A stretch of 64,000 bases of DNA, taken from contig JABSSD010000002.1 of NCBI GenBank assembly GCA_013214575.1, positions 62,001 to 126,000 on the forward strand, read 5' to 3'. The notes beneath the pieces were generated by a model. The model did no database searches. It saw only the letters and a program-made list of their open reading frames with translations, and was not told the origin of the DNA. The stretch is from Paracoccaceae bacterium (GTDB lineage Bacteria > Pseudomonadota > Alphaproteobacteria > Rhodobacterales > Rhodobacteraceae). The position numbers and the translations under genes are program-made. The stretch's first letter is position 1. Every line of letters begins with the position of its first letter. Positions 1 through 8,580 of this stretch are shown here, in pieces.

Positions 1-2
1 GC

Positions 3-86
3 TGGCTGGCCCGCGACAGCTGCCGGGCACAGCGACCGCAGCTGGAAGGCGACGATCATCAGGTGGCCTGCTTCCATCCGCTGTAG
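3..86 (+). CDS. C-terminal end of an oligopeptide/dipeptide ABC transporter ATPase (partial)
   Basis: An open frame runs in from before the window and stops at a TAG. The visible tail has a Cys-X-A pattern followed by PQLEG and HQVACFHPL. This is the usual C-terminal signature of OppD/OppF/DppD-type ATPases, where a short cysteine-containing extension follows the nucleotide-binding domain. Only 27 codons are visible, so neither substrate nor start can be judged. The reading rests on motif resemblance. Confidence 0.6.
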   Translation, partial: WLARDSCRAQRPQLEGDDHQVACFHPL

Positions 87-99
87 GGCTCAATGTGCC

Positions 100-798
100 T
101 TAGCCGCCGGACCGCAGTTTTTCCTGCAATGAGGTTTTGGCATCATGGATATGCGCATAGGTGAGCTTGGCTGCCAGATCGGCATCGCCACTTTCGCAGG
201 CCTTCAGAATGGCCAGATGCTCCTGATTGCTGCGCTCAATACCATCGGTCATCACCAGCTGCGCCCGCAGGTGGCGGTCGATCCGGTCCATCGAGTTTTC
301 GATCACTGAAATATGATAGGGCAAGCCGCTGGCGCCATAGAGTGCGGAGTGGAAGCGGCGGTTCAGGTCGCCGTAATCCATCGGGTCCTGTGCGGCGGCA
401 AATTGTTCCAGAAAGCCGCGCGCATTGCTCAGGATCCCGGCTGTCATCTTGGGCACCGCAGCGCGGATCACCTCGGGTTCCAGCAGGCAGCGAAAGTCAA
501 AAATCTCGTCGGCTTCCTGCATCGACAGGCAGGCCACCACCGCCCCCTTATAGCGGATCGCTTTGACTAGACCCTGCTGCTCCAGCATGGTGATGGCTTC
601 GCGCACCGGGATCCGCGAGGTGTTGAAGGCGCGGGCTATTTCGTCCTGCCGCAATGGCGCGCCGTCACTCAGATCGCCCTCGATGATGGATTTGCGGAGC
701 GAGCGAAAGATGATGGTCGCCGCCGAGGCTGACTTGCCGATATCAACGGATTGAAATTTCAAGGTATTTGACCCGTGCTGAAGGTTTTTCACCGGCAA
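100..798 (-). CDS. GntR-family transcriptional regulator, FCD type
   Basis: A 232-residue DNA-binding regulator. An N-terminal winged helix-turn-helix (about residues 25-95, with LRQDEIARAFNTSRIPVREA as the recognition region) is followed by an all-helical FCD ligand-binding domain. FCD family members usually bind small organic acids and repress nearby catabolic genes. The FCD metal-site pattern is recognisable in the middle (FRCLLEPEVIRAA, then NRRFH and HLAIL). The ORF begins with TTG and a GTG lies two codons in; neither has a convincing Shine-Dalgarno, so the start is uncertain. It may control the transporter gene that ends just upstream, but nothing in the sequence proves that. Confidence 0.88.
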   Translation of the reverse strand: MPVKNLQHGSNTLKFQSVDIGKSASAATIIFRSLRKSIIEGDLSDGAPLRQDEIARAFNTSRIPVREAITMLEQQGLVKAIRYKGAVVACLSMQEADEIFDFRCLLEPEVIRAAVPKMTAGILSNARGFLEQFAAAQDPMDYGDLNRRFHSALYGASGLPYHISVIENSMDRIDRHLRAQLVMTDGIERSNQEHLAILKACESGDADLAAKLTYAHIHDAKTSLQEKLRSGG

Positions 799-895
799 TT
801 ATAGCTTTGATGGGGCGCAATGCAATGACACTGCGCCCGCTGTCGAAATCTTGTGCATCTGGCCAAATGGGCCGATGTCTGGAGGCAGATGAGCC

Positions 896-1390
896 CTAGC
901 CCTGCATCTTGGCCAGAATCTTGGCGAGCAGGTCCATGCCCGAGGCCCAGCCCTTGTCCATGCCGACCATTGCTGCGGCAAAACAGGCCAGTTCAGCCGG
1001 GCTGGCGTTATGGGGCTGCCAGGTCAGTTTGAGCAGAGTTTTGTCGCCTTTTGCGGTGAAGGTGACCGTGGTCAGCAACACCCGGGGCCAATCGGGCATC
1101 ATCGGATTTTCCGCCGCCTGCCAGTCGGAATTTGCCACCGAGTGCAGCCAGACCAGACGCGCCGGGGGATCAACCACGGTGTAGTCCATCCGCTCGTAAT
1201 TTGAATTGCCGCCCCATTTCATTTCGTTCAGCCAAACCCCGCCGGGGGTCACATCCAGCTGGTGAATAACCGTCTCCACCCCGGGGCCATACCACTGCGA
1301 CAGCAGTTTGGCTTCGGTCCATGTGCGCCAGACCAGTTCGCGGGGGGCGTCAAATTCTCGTTCCAGAATATAGGTCGGTAAATCACTCAT
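896..1390 (-). CDS. SRPBCC (AHSA1-like) domain protein
   Basis: A 164-residue single-domain protein of the START/Bet v1-like AHSA1 group. The N-terminal strand pattern REFDAPRELVWRTWTE and the WYGPG motif are typical. The C-terminal helix (AMVGMDKGWASGMDLLAKIL) matches the usual GWxxxLDxLAxxL ending. Such proteins bind hydrophobic ligands in a deep cavity; the ligand here is unknown. Its start overlaps the end of the ArsR-like gene by 8 bp, and GGAG lies 9 bases upstream. ArsR/SRPBCC pairs of this kind are common in Proteobacteria and are presumably co-transcribed. Confidence 0.88.
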   Translation of the reverse strand: MSDLPTYILEREFDAPRELVWRTWTEAKLLSQWYGPGVETVIHQLDVTPGGVWLNEMKWGGNSNYERMDYTVVDPPARLVWLHSVANSDWQAAENPMMPDWPRVLLTTVTFTAKGDKTLLKLTWQPHNASPAELACFAAAMVGMDKGWASGMDLLAKILAKMQG

Positions 1391-1754
1391 TTGGAGGCTC
1401 CTTTATGTCCGCCTGTTTCAATGTCTCCAGCAGCTCATCCAGTTGATCAAAGCTGACGGCCCAAAATTCTTTGAAATCCTCCAGCCAGTTGGCCGCCGCC
1501 GCCATTGGTTTGGCCCTTAGGCGGGCCGGCCGGCGCTGCTTATCAATGGCGCGTTCGATCAGACCGGCCCGTTCCAGCACTTTCAGGTGTTTTGAAATCG
1601 CAGGCTGGCTGATCTCAAAGGGCTCAGCCAGCTCATTCACCGCCGCGTCCCCAGCCGCCAGCCGGGACAGAATGGCACGGCGGGTGGGGTCTGCCAGCGC
1701 GGCAAAAATGGCATCCAGATTTTGAGGTGCGGCGGCGTGGTTGGAAAGTTGCAT
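1383..1754 (-). CDS. ArsR-family (SmtB/ArsR) transcriptional repressor
   Basis: A winged helix-turn-helix repressor of about 123 residues with the ADPTRRAILSRL opening and the QPAISKHLKVLERAGLI recognition helix of the ArsR family. It lacks the CVC metal motif of arsenic sensors, so a non-metal ligand is likely, as in other ArsR/SRPBCC pairs. The track ORF begins with TTG at 1790. I prefer the internal ATG at 1754, because a perfect palindrome overlaps that codon and would act as an autoregulatory operator. No clear ribosome-binding site precedes either start. The SRPBCC partner follows with an 8-bp overlap. Confidence 0.85.
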   Translation of the reverse strand: MQLSNHAAAPQNLDAIFAALADPTRRAILSRLAAGDAAVNELAEPFEISQPAISKHLKVLERAGLIERAIDKQRRPARLRAKPMAAAANWLEDFKEFWAVSFDQLDELLETLKQADIKEPPNE

Positions 1755-1768
1755 AACCAATTGGTTAT
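1753..1768. promoter_or_regulatory. Palindromic operator at the arsR-like start
   Basis: ATAACCAATTGGTTAT is a perfect 16-bp palindrome overlapping the proposed start codon of the ArsR-family gene. Its position and symmetry fit an autoregulatory ArsR operator. The role is inferred. Confidence 0.55.
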
Positions 1769-1798
1769 ATGGTGAGGTATGCTGAGTCAACCGGGCAC

Positions 1799-1827
1799 AA
1801 AAAAACGCAGGCCAGCGCGGCCTGCGT
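1799..1827 (-). terminator. Rho-independent terminator after the alcohol dehydrogenase gene
   Basis: A perfect 9-bp stem (ACGCAGGCC/GGCCTGCGT) with a 5-base loop is followed, reading the minus strand, by a run of seven T. It lies just past the stop of the dehydrogenase gene. Confidence 0.8.
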
Positions 1828-1859
1828 TCTCAACTTCTCAGTTCCGGGTCTGGGGGAGA

Positions 1860-2975
1860 TTAATACTCCACCACGGCGCGGATGCTTTCGCCTTTGCGCA
1901 TCAGCTCAAAGCCTTCGTTGATCTGGTCCAGCGTCAGCTTGTGGGTGATCATCGGGTCGATCTCAATCTTGCCGTCCATGTACCAATCAACGATTTTGGG
2001 CACATCGGTGCGACCGGAGGCGCCGCCAAAGGCAGTGCCGCGCCAGGTCCGGCCGGTGACCAGCTGGAACGGACGGGTAGAGATTTCCGCCCCCGCCGGA
2101 GCCACCCCGATGATGATGCTTTCGCCCCAACCTTTGTGCGACGCCTCAAGTGCGGTGCGCATCACCTTGACGTTGCCGGTGGCATCAAAGGTGTAATCGG
2201 CACCGCCGCCGGTCAGCTCAACCAGATGCGCCACCAGATCGCCCTCGACATCGGCCGGATTGACAAAATGGGTCATGCCAAAATGGGTCGCCATCTCAAC
2301 CTTGCCGGGGTTCAGGTCAACGCCAACAATCTGATCAGCGCCGGCCAGCCGCAATCCCTGGACCACGTTCAGGCCAATGCCACCCAGTCCAAACACGATG
2401 GCGGTGGAGCCGATCTCCACCTTGGCGGTGTTGATCACCGCGCCAATGCCGGTGGTGACGCCGCAACCGATGTAGCAGATTTTGTCAAACGGCGCGTCCT
2501 TGCGGACCTTGGCCAGGGCGATTTCCGGCACCACGGTGTGATTGGCAAAGGTCGAGCAGCCCATGTAGTGATGGATCGGGGTGCCATCCAGCATCGAGAA
2601 CCGGGTGGAGCCATCCGGCAGCAGCCCCTGACCCTGGGTCGAGCGGATCGACTGGCACAGGTTGGTCTTGGGGTTCAGGCAGTAGTCACATTCGCGACAT
2701 TCGGGGGTATAAAGCGGGATCACGTGATCGCCGACTTCCAGGCTGGTGACGCCCTCGCCGAGTTCGATCACCACACCGGCGCCCTCATGGCCCAGGATAG
2801 CGGGAAAGATGCCTTCGGGATCATCGCCCGAGCGGGTGAATTCATCGGTGTGACACAGGCCCGTGGCCTTGATCTCAACCAGAACTTCGCCGGCTTTGGG
2901 GCCTTCGAGGTTTACTTCCATGACCTGCAGGGGCTGACCCGGTGCAACGGCAACGGCGGCGCGTGTTCTCATCAT
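1860..2975 (-). CDS. frmA: S-(hydroxymethyl)glutathione dehydrogenase / class III alcohol dehydrogenase
   Basis: A zinc medium-chain dehydrogenase of 371 residues that oxidises the formaldehyde-glutathione adduct with NAD+ in the cytosol. Visible features are the catalytic-zinc Cys/His region (ATGLCHTDE and GHEGAGVV), the four-cysteine structural-zinc lobe (CRECDYC...C) and the Rossmann motif GLGGIGLNVVQG. The tail (RPFQLVTGRTWRGTAFGG, then GESIRAVVEY) is characteristic of class III enzymes. The track ORF is 87 codons longer. The MM pair at 2975/2972 is preceded by GGGA and fits the family N-terminus. No esterase (FghA) gene sits next to it here. Confidence 0.94.
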   Translation of the reverse strand: MMRTRAAVAVAPGQPLQVMEVNLEGPKAGEVLVEIKATGLCHTDEFTRSGDDPEGIFPAILGHEGAGVVIELGEGVTSLEVGDHVIPLYTPECRECDYCLNPKTNLCQSIRSTQGQGLLPDGSTRFSMLDGTPIHHYMGCSTFANHTVVPEIALAKVRKDAPFDKICYIGCGVTTGIGAVINTAKVEIGSTAIVFGLGGIGLNVVQGLRLAGADQIVGVDLNPGKVEMATHFGMTHFVNPADVEGDLVAHLVELTGGGADYTFDATGNVKVMRTALEASHKGWGESIIIGVAPAGAEISTRPFQLVTGRTWRGTAFGGASGRTDVPKIVDWYMDGKIEIDPMITHKLTLDQINEGFELMRKGESIRAVVEY

Positions 2976-3291
2976 TCCAATATCCCTTATTGTTAGCGGT
3001 ACCCAACTGAAACGCAGGGTGTCGGTTTGAAGGTGTCGATGAAAGGAGGCCGACTGCCGGTGCCCCTTCATAGCTGTTCCACGATCTACCCAAGCGGCTG
3101 CGGCAGCGCAAGTTCGTCTCCCATGCACATAGCATTTTCCGGCCCTGGCATGACCTGCAAAGGCGACAATTGGCTGAAATCTTGCGGCATTTGACCGGCG
3201 CGGCCGGGATTTTTTGCGGCGACAGGTCAGCCGCAAGACCGGGGTCGCTACAGTTTTGTGCCGGATCGGGAAGATTTTTTGCGACGCCCCC

Positions 3292-3322
3292 TTGACCTTC
3301 CTGCGACTGGAACCCTCATATG
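3292..3322 (+). promoter_or_regulatory. Cu(I)-responsive MerR/CueR/HmrR-type promoter of copA
   Basis: TTGACC (-35) is followed by exactly 19 bp and CATATG (-10). The over-long spacer holds ACCTTCC-N6-GGAACCC, a close match to CueR/HmrR operators (ACCTTCC...GGAAGGT), although the right half-site is degenerate. This is the architecture that MerR-family activators untwist. The regulator gene itself is the second gene of the operon. Confidence 0.75.
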
Positions 3323-3334
3323 GGGGAGGATTGA

Positions 3335-5869
3335 ATGATAGCCAAAGGGTTTCCCATGTCCGCCACCACTCAGATTACACTGCAAATATCCGGCCTCAGC
3401 TGTGCCAGCTGCGTCGGTCGGACCGAGCGGGCACTGGCTGCCGTTGCCGGGGTGGAGGAGGTTTCGGTCAATCTGGCCAATGCCACCGCTCAGGTCACCG
3501 GCGCCGCAGACCTGCCGCCGGATGCGCTGACCATTGCGCTGGCAGATGCGCTGGCGGATGCGGGCTATCCGGCCGTCGAAACGCAGGTCTCGCTGCGGAT
3601 TGACAACCTCACCTGTGCCTCTTGTGTTGGCCGCGCCGAGCGCGCCTTGCAAGCGGTCCCCGGAGTGATCGAGGCCAGCGTCAATCTGGCCAGCCATAGC
3701 GCCGAGGTGCGCTATCTGTCCGGCAGCACCAGCGGTGGCGATTTGGCCAGAGCTGTCACCGCTGCGGGCTATCCGGGACAGGTGCGAAACCACGAGATAG
3801 ATGAGCAGGCGCAGGCTGATCAGCGCCGGGACGGAGAGATCCAGCAACTTGGACGGCAGGTGCTGATCGCGGCTGTGCTGACGCTGCCGGTGTTCCTGAT
3901 TGAAATGGGCGGCCATCTGATCCCGGCGCTGCATCACTGGATTGTGGCGACTATTGGCCAGCAGACCAGTTACCTGCTGCAATTTGTCCTGACCTCGGCT
4001 GTTTTGATCGGGCCGGGGCGGGCGTTCTACGTCAAAGGTTTGGCGGCGCTGATGCGGGGCGCGCCGGATATGAACTCGCTGGTGGCGATGGGGACGGCGG
4101 CGGCCTATGGCTTTTCTCTGGTCTCGACATTTGCGCCGTCGCTGCTGCCCGCTGGCACCGCCAATGTCTATTATGAGGCCGCAGCGGTGATTGTGGTGCT
4201 GATCCTGCTGGGCCGCTGGCTTGAGGCGCGCGCCAAGGGGCGCACCGGTGCGGCGATCCGCAAGCTGGTCGGGCTGCAGGCCCAAAGCGCGCTGGTGATC
4301 ATCGATGGCAAAGCGGTAGAGACTGCAATCGAGCAGATTTCCGTCGATGACCTGATCCGCACCCTACCGGGGGAACGCATCGCAGTGGACGGCGAGATCA
4401 CCTCGGGTCAGTCTTACGTGGACGAGAGCATGATCACCGGCGAGCCGGTGCCAGTTGCCAAATCCAAAGGTGATCCGGTCACTGCTGGCACGGTAAATGG
4501 CAATGGCGGCATTGAATATCGGGCAACCCGGGTTGGTCGCGATACCCTGCTGGCGCAGATCATCCAAATGGTAGAGCGGGCGCAGGGGGCCAAGCTGCCG
4601 GTGCAGGGTCTGGTTGACCGGATTACATTGTGGTTTGTGCCCGCGGTGATCGCGGCGGCGGCGCTGACCATTGTGGCCTGGGTGCTGTTTGGCCCCGATC
4701 CGGCGCTGTCCTTTGCGCTGGTGGCCGGGGTCTCGGTGCTGATCATTGCCTGCCCCTGTGCCATGGGGCTGGCGACGCCGACCTCGATCATGGTGGGCAC
4801 CGGACGCGCCGCTGAAATGGGGGTGCTGTTTCGCAAGGGCGATGCGCTGCAGCAATTGCAAGAGATCAAGCTGGTGGCACTGGACAAGACCGGGACGCTG
4901 ACCATGGGACGGCCAAGCCTGACCACATTCACCTGCGCCGAAGGTTTCAGCCGCGACATTGTCTTGCCGCTGGTGGCGGCCGCCGAGAGCCAGTCCGAGC
5001 ATCCGATTGCCCGCGCCCTGGTGGCGGCGGCTGGCCCGGATCTGGCAGCGGCCAGCAATGTCGAGGCGATCCCCGGATATGGGTTGCGGGCTGAGGTTGA
5101 CGGCCAAAGCCTGCTGATCGGAGCCGACCGGCTGATGCGGCGCGAAGGCATCGAGATCGGCGATCTCGCAGCAATCGGGGCGGCTTTGGCCAAACGCGGC
5201 GAGACGCCTCTTTATGCGGCAATAGACGGCCGGATCGCCGCGGTGATCGCCGTGGCCGACCCGATCAAACAGGGCAGCCGCGCCGCAATCCAGGCGCTGC
5301 ACGATCAGGGCCTCAAGGTGGCAATGATCACCGGTGACAATGCCGCGACCGCCGCTGTGATTGCCGCCGATCTGGGCATCGACGTGGTCAAGGCCGAATG
5401 TCTCCCGGCGCAAAAGGTCGAGGTGCTCGAGCAGTTGCAATCCGAGCATGGGGCGGTGGCTTTTGTCGGCGACGGCATCAATGATGCGCCGGCCCTGGCC
5501 ACTGCCGGGGTGGGGATTGCCATCGGCACCGGCACCGATGTCGCCATCGAGGCGGCCGATGTGGTGCTGATGTCCGGCGACCTGCGCGGCGTGGTCAATG
5601 CGCTGATGGTCAGCCGCGCCACCATGCGCAACATCCGCCAGAACCTGGTCTGGGCCTTTGGCTATAACGTGCTGCTGATACCGGTTGCGGCGGGGGTTCT
5701 GTACCCGCTGGGCGGGCCGCTTCTATCGCCCGCACTGGCCGCCGGGGCCATGGCCCTGTCCAGCGTCTTTGTGCTCAGCAACGCGCTGCGCCTGCGCCGC
5801 TTGCGCCCGGCATTGACCGAAACACCATCAGCCCCCGATGCGGTGCTGGTGGCAAACCCCGCAGCATAG
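3335..5869 (+). CDS. copA: Cu(+)-exporting P1B-type ATPase CopA
   Basis: An 844-residue inner-membrane pump that expels cytosolic Cu(I). Two N-terminal HMA metal-binding domains each carry a CASC motif (residues about 15-75 and 80-145). They are followed by transmembrane helices, the actuator motif TGEP, the intramembrane CPC site (IIACPCAMG) and the phosphorylation site DKTGT. The P1B-specific SEHPIA and the hinge [11 protein letters not shown] complete the set. GGGGAGGA lies 4 bases before the chosen ATG; a second in-frame ATG seven codons on is possible. The regulator follows after 9 bp. Confidence 0.95.
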   Translation: MIAKGFPMSATTQITLQISGLSCASCVGRTERALAAVAGVEEVSVNLANATAQVTGAADLPPDALTIALADALADAGYPAVETQVSLRIDNLTCASCVGRAERALQAVPGVIEASVNLASHSAEVRYLSGSTSGGDLARAVTAAGYPGQVRNHEIDEQAQADQRRDGEIQQLGRQVLIAAVLTLPVFLIEMGGHLIPALHHWIVATIGQQTSYLLQFVLTSAVLIGPGRAFYVKGLAALMRGAPDMNSLVAMGTAAAYGFSLVSTFAPSLLPAGTANVYYEAAAVIVVLILLGRWLEARAKGRTGAAIRKLVGLQAQSALVIIDGKAVETAIEQISVDDLIRTLPGERIAVDGEITSGQSYVDESMITGEPVPVAKSKGDPVTAGTVNGNGGIEYRATRVGRDTLLAQIIQMVERAQGAKLPVQGLVDRITLWFVPAVIAAAALTIVAWVLFGPDPALSFALVAGVSVLIIACPCAMGLATPTSIMVGTGRAAEMGVLFRKGDALQQLQEIKLVALDKTGTLTMGRPSLTTFTCAEGFSRDIVLPLVAAAESQSEHPIARALVAAAGPDLAAASNVEAIPGYGLRAEVDGQSLLIGADRLMRREGIEIGDLAAIGAALAKRGETPLYAAIDGRIAAVIAVADPIKQGSRAAIQALHDQGLKVAMITGDNAATAAVIAADLGIDVVKAECLPAQKVEVLEQLQSEHGAVAFVGDGINDAPALATAGVGIAIGTGTDVAIEAADVVLMSGDLRGVVNALMVSRATMRNIRQNLVWAFGYNVLLIPVAAGVLYPLGGPLLSPALAAGAMALSSVFVLSNALRLRRLRPALTETPSAPDAVLVANPAA

Positions 5870-5878
5870 GAGCCAGCT

Positions 5879-6280
5879 ATGAACATCGGAGACGTCTCCA
5901 CCCGCTTGGGTCTGCCCGCCAAAACCATCCGCTACTACGAGGATATCGGCTTGATCAAACCGCTGCGCTCGGCCAATGGCTATCGCAGCTTTGTCGCCGC
6001 AGATGTGCACCGGCTGGCCTTTCTGGGCCGGGCCCGGGCGCTGGGCTTTAGCATCGAGGACTGCCGCACCCTGATGGCGCTCTATCGCGACGAGAGCCGC
6101 GCCAGCGCCGATGTCAAAGATCTCGCCAAGGAGCATCTGGGCAAGATCGAAGCCAAGATCCGCGATTTGCAGATGATGCACGCGACCCTGAGCGAACTGG
6201 TTGAAAGCTGCGCCGGTGATAATCGCCCCGACTGCCCCATCCTGAGCGACCTGTCCGGTCTCAGCGCGGCAATCGGTTAA
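5879..6280 (+). CDS. hmrR: Cu(I)-responsive MerR-family activator (HmrR/CueR)
   Basis: A 133-residue MerR regulator with an N-terminal winged helix (MNIGDVSTRLGLPAKTIRYYE), a long dimerisation helix and a C-terminal metal loop. The loop has two cysteines eight positions apart (CAGDNRPDC), the spacing that binds one Cu(I) linearly in CueR. It would activate the 19-bp-spacer promoter upstream of copA, so it autoregulates as the distal gene of the operon. Symbols cueR and hmrR are both used for this family; hmrR is customary in alphaproteobacteria. Confidence 0.92.
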   Translation: MNIGDVSTRLGLPAKTIRYYEDIGLIKPLRSANGYRSFVAADVHRLAFLGRARALGFSIEDCRTLMALYRDESRASADVKDLAKEHLGKIEAKIRDLQMMHATLSELVESCAGDNRPDCPILSDLSGLSAAIG

Positions 6281-6286
6281 AGCCCC

Positions 6287-6328
6287 GAAGCCCAGCCCTA
6301 AAACCCATGTGGGCCCAGGCTTCTTTTT
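6287..6328 (+). terminator. Terminator of the copA-hmrR operon
   Basis: A GAAGCC/GGCTTC outer stem with an inner CCCA/TGGG helix is followed by TTTTT, starting six bases after the hmrR stop codon. Confidence 0.6.
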
Positions 6329-6390
6329 GCTAAAAATACTCACTCAAACCGCCGCCACCAATGCATCACTGGCGGCGGCGGCAGTTCGGG

Positions 6391-7221
6391 TCAGGCGGGG
6401 CGCAGCCCCAGGATCTGGCGCGCCTGGCTCCAGCTGGCGACCGGGCGTTCATATTTCTCGCATAACTCAGCCGCCCGGGTGACCAGCGCCGCATTGGAGG
6501 GGGCCAGCGTATCGCGGTTCAGGCGCATATTGTCTTCCAACCCGGTGCGGGTGTGACCGCCGGCGGCAATCGCCCATTCATTGACCAGGATCTGTCCGGC
6601 GCCAACACCGGCGCCGCACCACTGGGCCTCGGGCGCCAGTCGCTGCATGGTTTTGACGTAGTAATCAAACACATCCTTGTCCACCGGCATGGCGTTTTTC
6701 ACCCCCATCACAAACTGCACATACAGCGGGCCGGCAATGCGCCCGTCGCGGTTCATCTTCACCGCCTGATGAATATGCGACAGGTCAAAGGCCTCAATCT
6801 CGGGTTTGACCTCATATGTGCGCATTTCCGAGGCCAGCCAATCGACCAGATCCGGTGCGTTTTCATAGACCCGGGTGGGGAAATTGTTCGACCCCACCGA
6901 CAGCGACGCCATGTCGGGGCGCAGCGGCAACATGCCACCGCGATCCTTGCCGGCGCCGGATCGGCCGCCGGTGGACAGTTGTACGATCATGCCGGGGCAA
7001 TGTTTGTGCAGACCCTCCATCAGGCGGCCAAATTTCTCTGGATCCGAGGTCGGGGTCTCGTCGTCATTGCGCACATGACAATGGGCGATCGAGGCACCGG
7101 CCTCAAACGATTCCTGAGTGCTTTCGATCTGTTCGGCGATGGTCACCGGCACTGCAGGGTTGTTTTCCTTACGCGGGACCGAGCCGGTGATGGCGACGCA
7201 GATGATACAGGGGGTGCTCAT
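6391..7221 (-). CDS. BKACE-family beta-keto acid cleavage enzyme (DUF849)
   Basis: A 276-residue TIM-barrel enzyme that condenses a beta-keto acid with acetyl-CoA and splits it into acetoacetate and a CoA thioester. The prototype is 3-keto-5-aminohexanoate cleavage enzyme (Kce) of lysine fermentation. Family marks are the N-terminal IICVAITGSVPRKENNPAVP, AHCHVRNDDETPTSDPEKF (zinc-binding His-X-His) and VNEWAIAAGGHTRTGLEDN with the second histidine region. The substrate cannot be read from the motifs alone. It is divergent from the liv operon, so shared control is possible. Confidence 0.88.
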   Translation of the reverse strand: MSTPCIICVAITGSVPRKENNPAVPVTIAEQIESTQESFEAGASIAHCHVRNDDETPTSDPEKFGRLMEGLHKHCPGMIVQLSTGGRSGAGKDRGGMLPLRPDMASLSVGSNNFPTRVYENAPDLVDWLASEMRTYEVKPEIEAFDLSHIHQAVKMNRDGRIAGPLYVQFVMGVKNAMPVDKDVFDYYVKTMQRLAPEAQWCGAGVGAGQILVNEWAIAAGGHTRTGLEDNMRLNRDTLAPSNAALVTRAAELCEKYERPVASWSQARQILGLRPA

Positions 7222-7700
7222 GAGTTGATCCTAGATGTCAGTAACCACAATGTCGTCCTCGCCATGACGGCGGATATCGAAATGTAAAACCGTTGTAGCA
7301 TGAGGTTCCACAGGCTGTGCAATCACTGTTTTTGCGCCGCTGTTATGGTTCGGTCCAATCGAGCCCGGGCGCTGCGGGGCCTGGCGGCGGACGGATCTGC
7401 TGACCGGTCCATAGACCATCTTCACCACATGGCCAGAACAACGGATTTTAGGGGATGTCCGGAAAAATAGGGCTTTGCGCATTGGGGCATTCAACCGATG
7501 CTTGTACGGCGCAGCGACATTTTTACAGTACATCGGCTTGGTCGTTTTTGTTGACAGGCAAAAAAATGACCCGTTACTCTGGTTTTGACGCCCCTTGGGT
7601 CGGCGCTTGTGGAGGAGCCCCGACCCGAAACCAATAGGGCGCGACCCGTCCGGCACTGTCCGGACATCGCAACGCTCTTTGGGGCGGGGGGGAGGACAAT
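7222..7700 (+). promoter_or_regulatory. Divergent intergenic region with a candidate liv promoter
   Basis: No gene is convincing in this 479-bp divergent region; the overlapping ORFs are shadows. TTGACA at 7551-7556 followed by 17 bp and TTACTC is a plausible sigma-70 promoter, about 120 bp before livH. GGAGG precedes the TTG start of livH. Confidence 0.45.
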
Positions 7701-8576
7701 TTGGATGTTTTGCAACTGCTGGTGAGCGGTCTGGCAAATGGCTGTGTTTACGGGTTGATCGCGCTTGGATTTGTGCTGATCTACAAGGCAACCGAGGCGG
7801 TGAATTTCGCCCAGGGTGATTTCATGATGCTGGGGGCTTTTGTCACCCTGGGCCTGACTAACGCGGACTACATGCACCTGCCATTCTGGCTGGCGGCACC
7901 GCTGGCGATCATGATCATGGCGGTGCTGGGCTATCTGCTGCATTTTTTTGTGCTGCGACATCTGTTTGGCCAGAGCCAGACCGCGGTGGTGATCCTGACC
8001 ATCGCGCTGGGCTTTGTGATCCGCTTTGTCGCCGGGGTGATCTGGGGCCATGAACCGCAGACACTGGAAAGTCCGCTGGCGATTGGAGACCTCCGGCTGG
8101 GCGGTGTGGTGCTGGGGCTGGCTGATGTGGCGGTGATTGTGGTGACGGTGCTGTTGACGCTGTTGCTGTACCAGTTCTTTCAGCGCACCAAACTGGGTCT
8201 GGCGATGCAGGCGGCCAGCCAGAACCAGATGGCGGCCTATTACATGGGCATCCCGGTGAAACGGGTGCAGGGGTTGGTCTGGGGCTTGTCCGGTGCCACG
8301 GCGGCGGTGGCGGGCATTCTGTTCGCCTCAAAAGGCGCCATAGACCCTAATGTGGGGCTATTGGGCATCAAGGCCTTTGCGGCGGCGGTGAGCGGCGGCT
8401 TTGGCTCTCTGCCCGGTGCGCTGGTTGGCGGGCTGATCGTCGGGGTGATCGAACCCTTTGCCTCGCGCTATTTTCCTGCGGGCTATTCGCAGATCGCGCC
8501 CTATGCCCTGTTGCTGATCGTGCTGGTGGTGCGCCCACATGGGCTGTTCGCCCAGGTGCGGATCAAGAAGGTCTGA
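7701..8576 (+). CDS. livH: Branched-chain amino acid-type ABC transporter permease LivH
   Basis: A 291-residue inner-membrane permease with about eight hydrophobic segments and the LivH signatures GLIALGFVLIYKATEAVNFAQG near the N-terminus and GGFGSLPGALVGGLIVG near the C-terminus. It pairs with LivM to form the channel of a HAAT-type importer. Translation starts at TTG, with GGAGG 5-6 bases upstream; the nearby ATG is out of frame. First gene of a six-gene operon; livM follows after 4 bp. Confidence 0.92.
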   Translation: MDVLQLLVSGLANGCVYGLIALGFVLIYKATEAVNFAQGDFMMLGAFVTLGLTNADYMHLPFWLAAPLAIMIMAVLGYLLHFFVLRHLFGQSQTAVVILTIALGFVIRFVAGVIWGHEPQTLESPLAIGDLRLGGVVLGLADVAVIVVTVLLTLLLYQFFQRTKLGLAMQAASQNQMAAYYMGIPVKRVQGLVWGLSGATAAVAGILFASKGAIDPNVGLLGIKAFAAAVSGGFGSLPGALVGGLIVGVIEPFASRYFPAGYSQIAPYALLLIVLVVRPHGLFAQVRIKKV

Positions 8577-8580
8577 TCCC

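Noticed and set aside
1779-2996. 405-aa plus-strand ORF
   Set aside because: Antisense shadow of the class III alcohol dehydrogenase gene; no domain of its own.
3248-5449. Long minus-strand ORFs opposite copA
   Set aside because: Low-complexity His/Gln/Arg-rich translations, typical of the antisense frame of a GC-rich gene.
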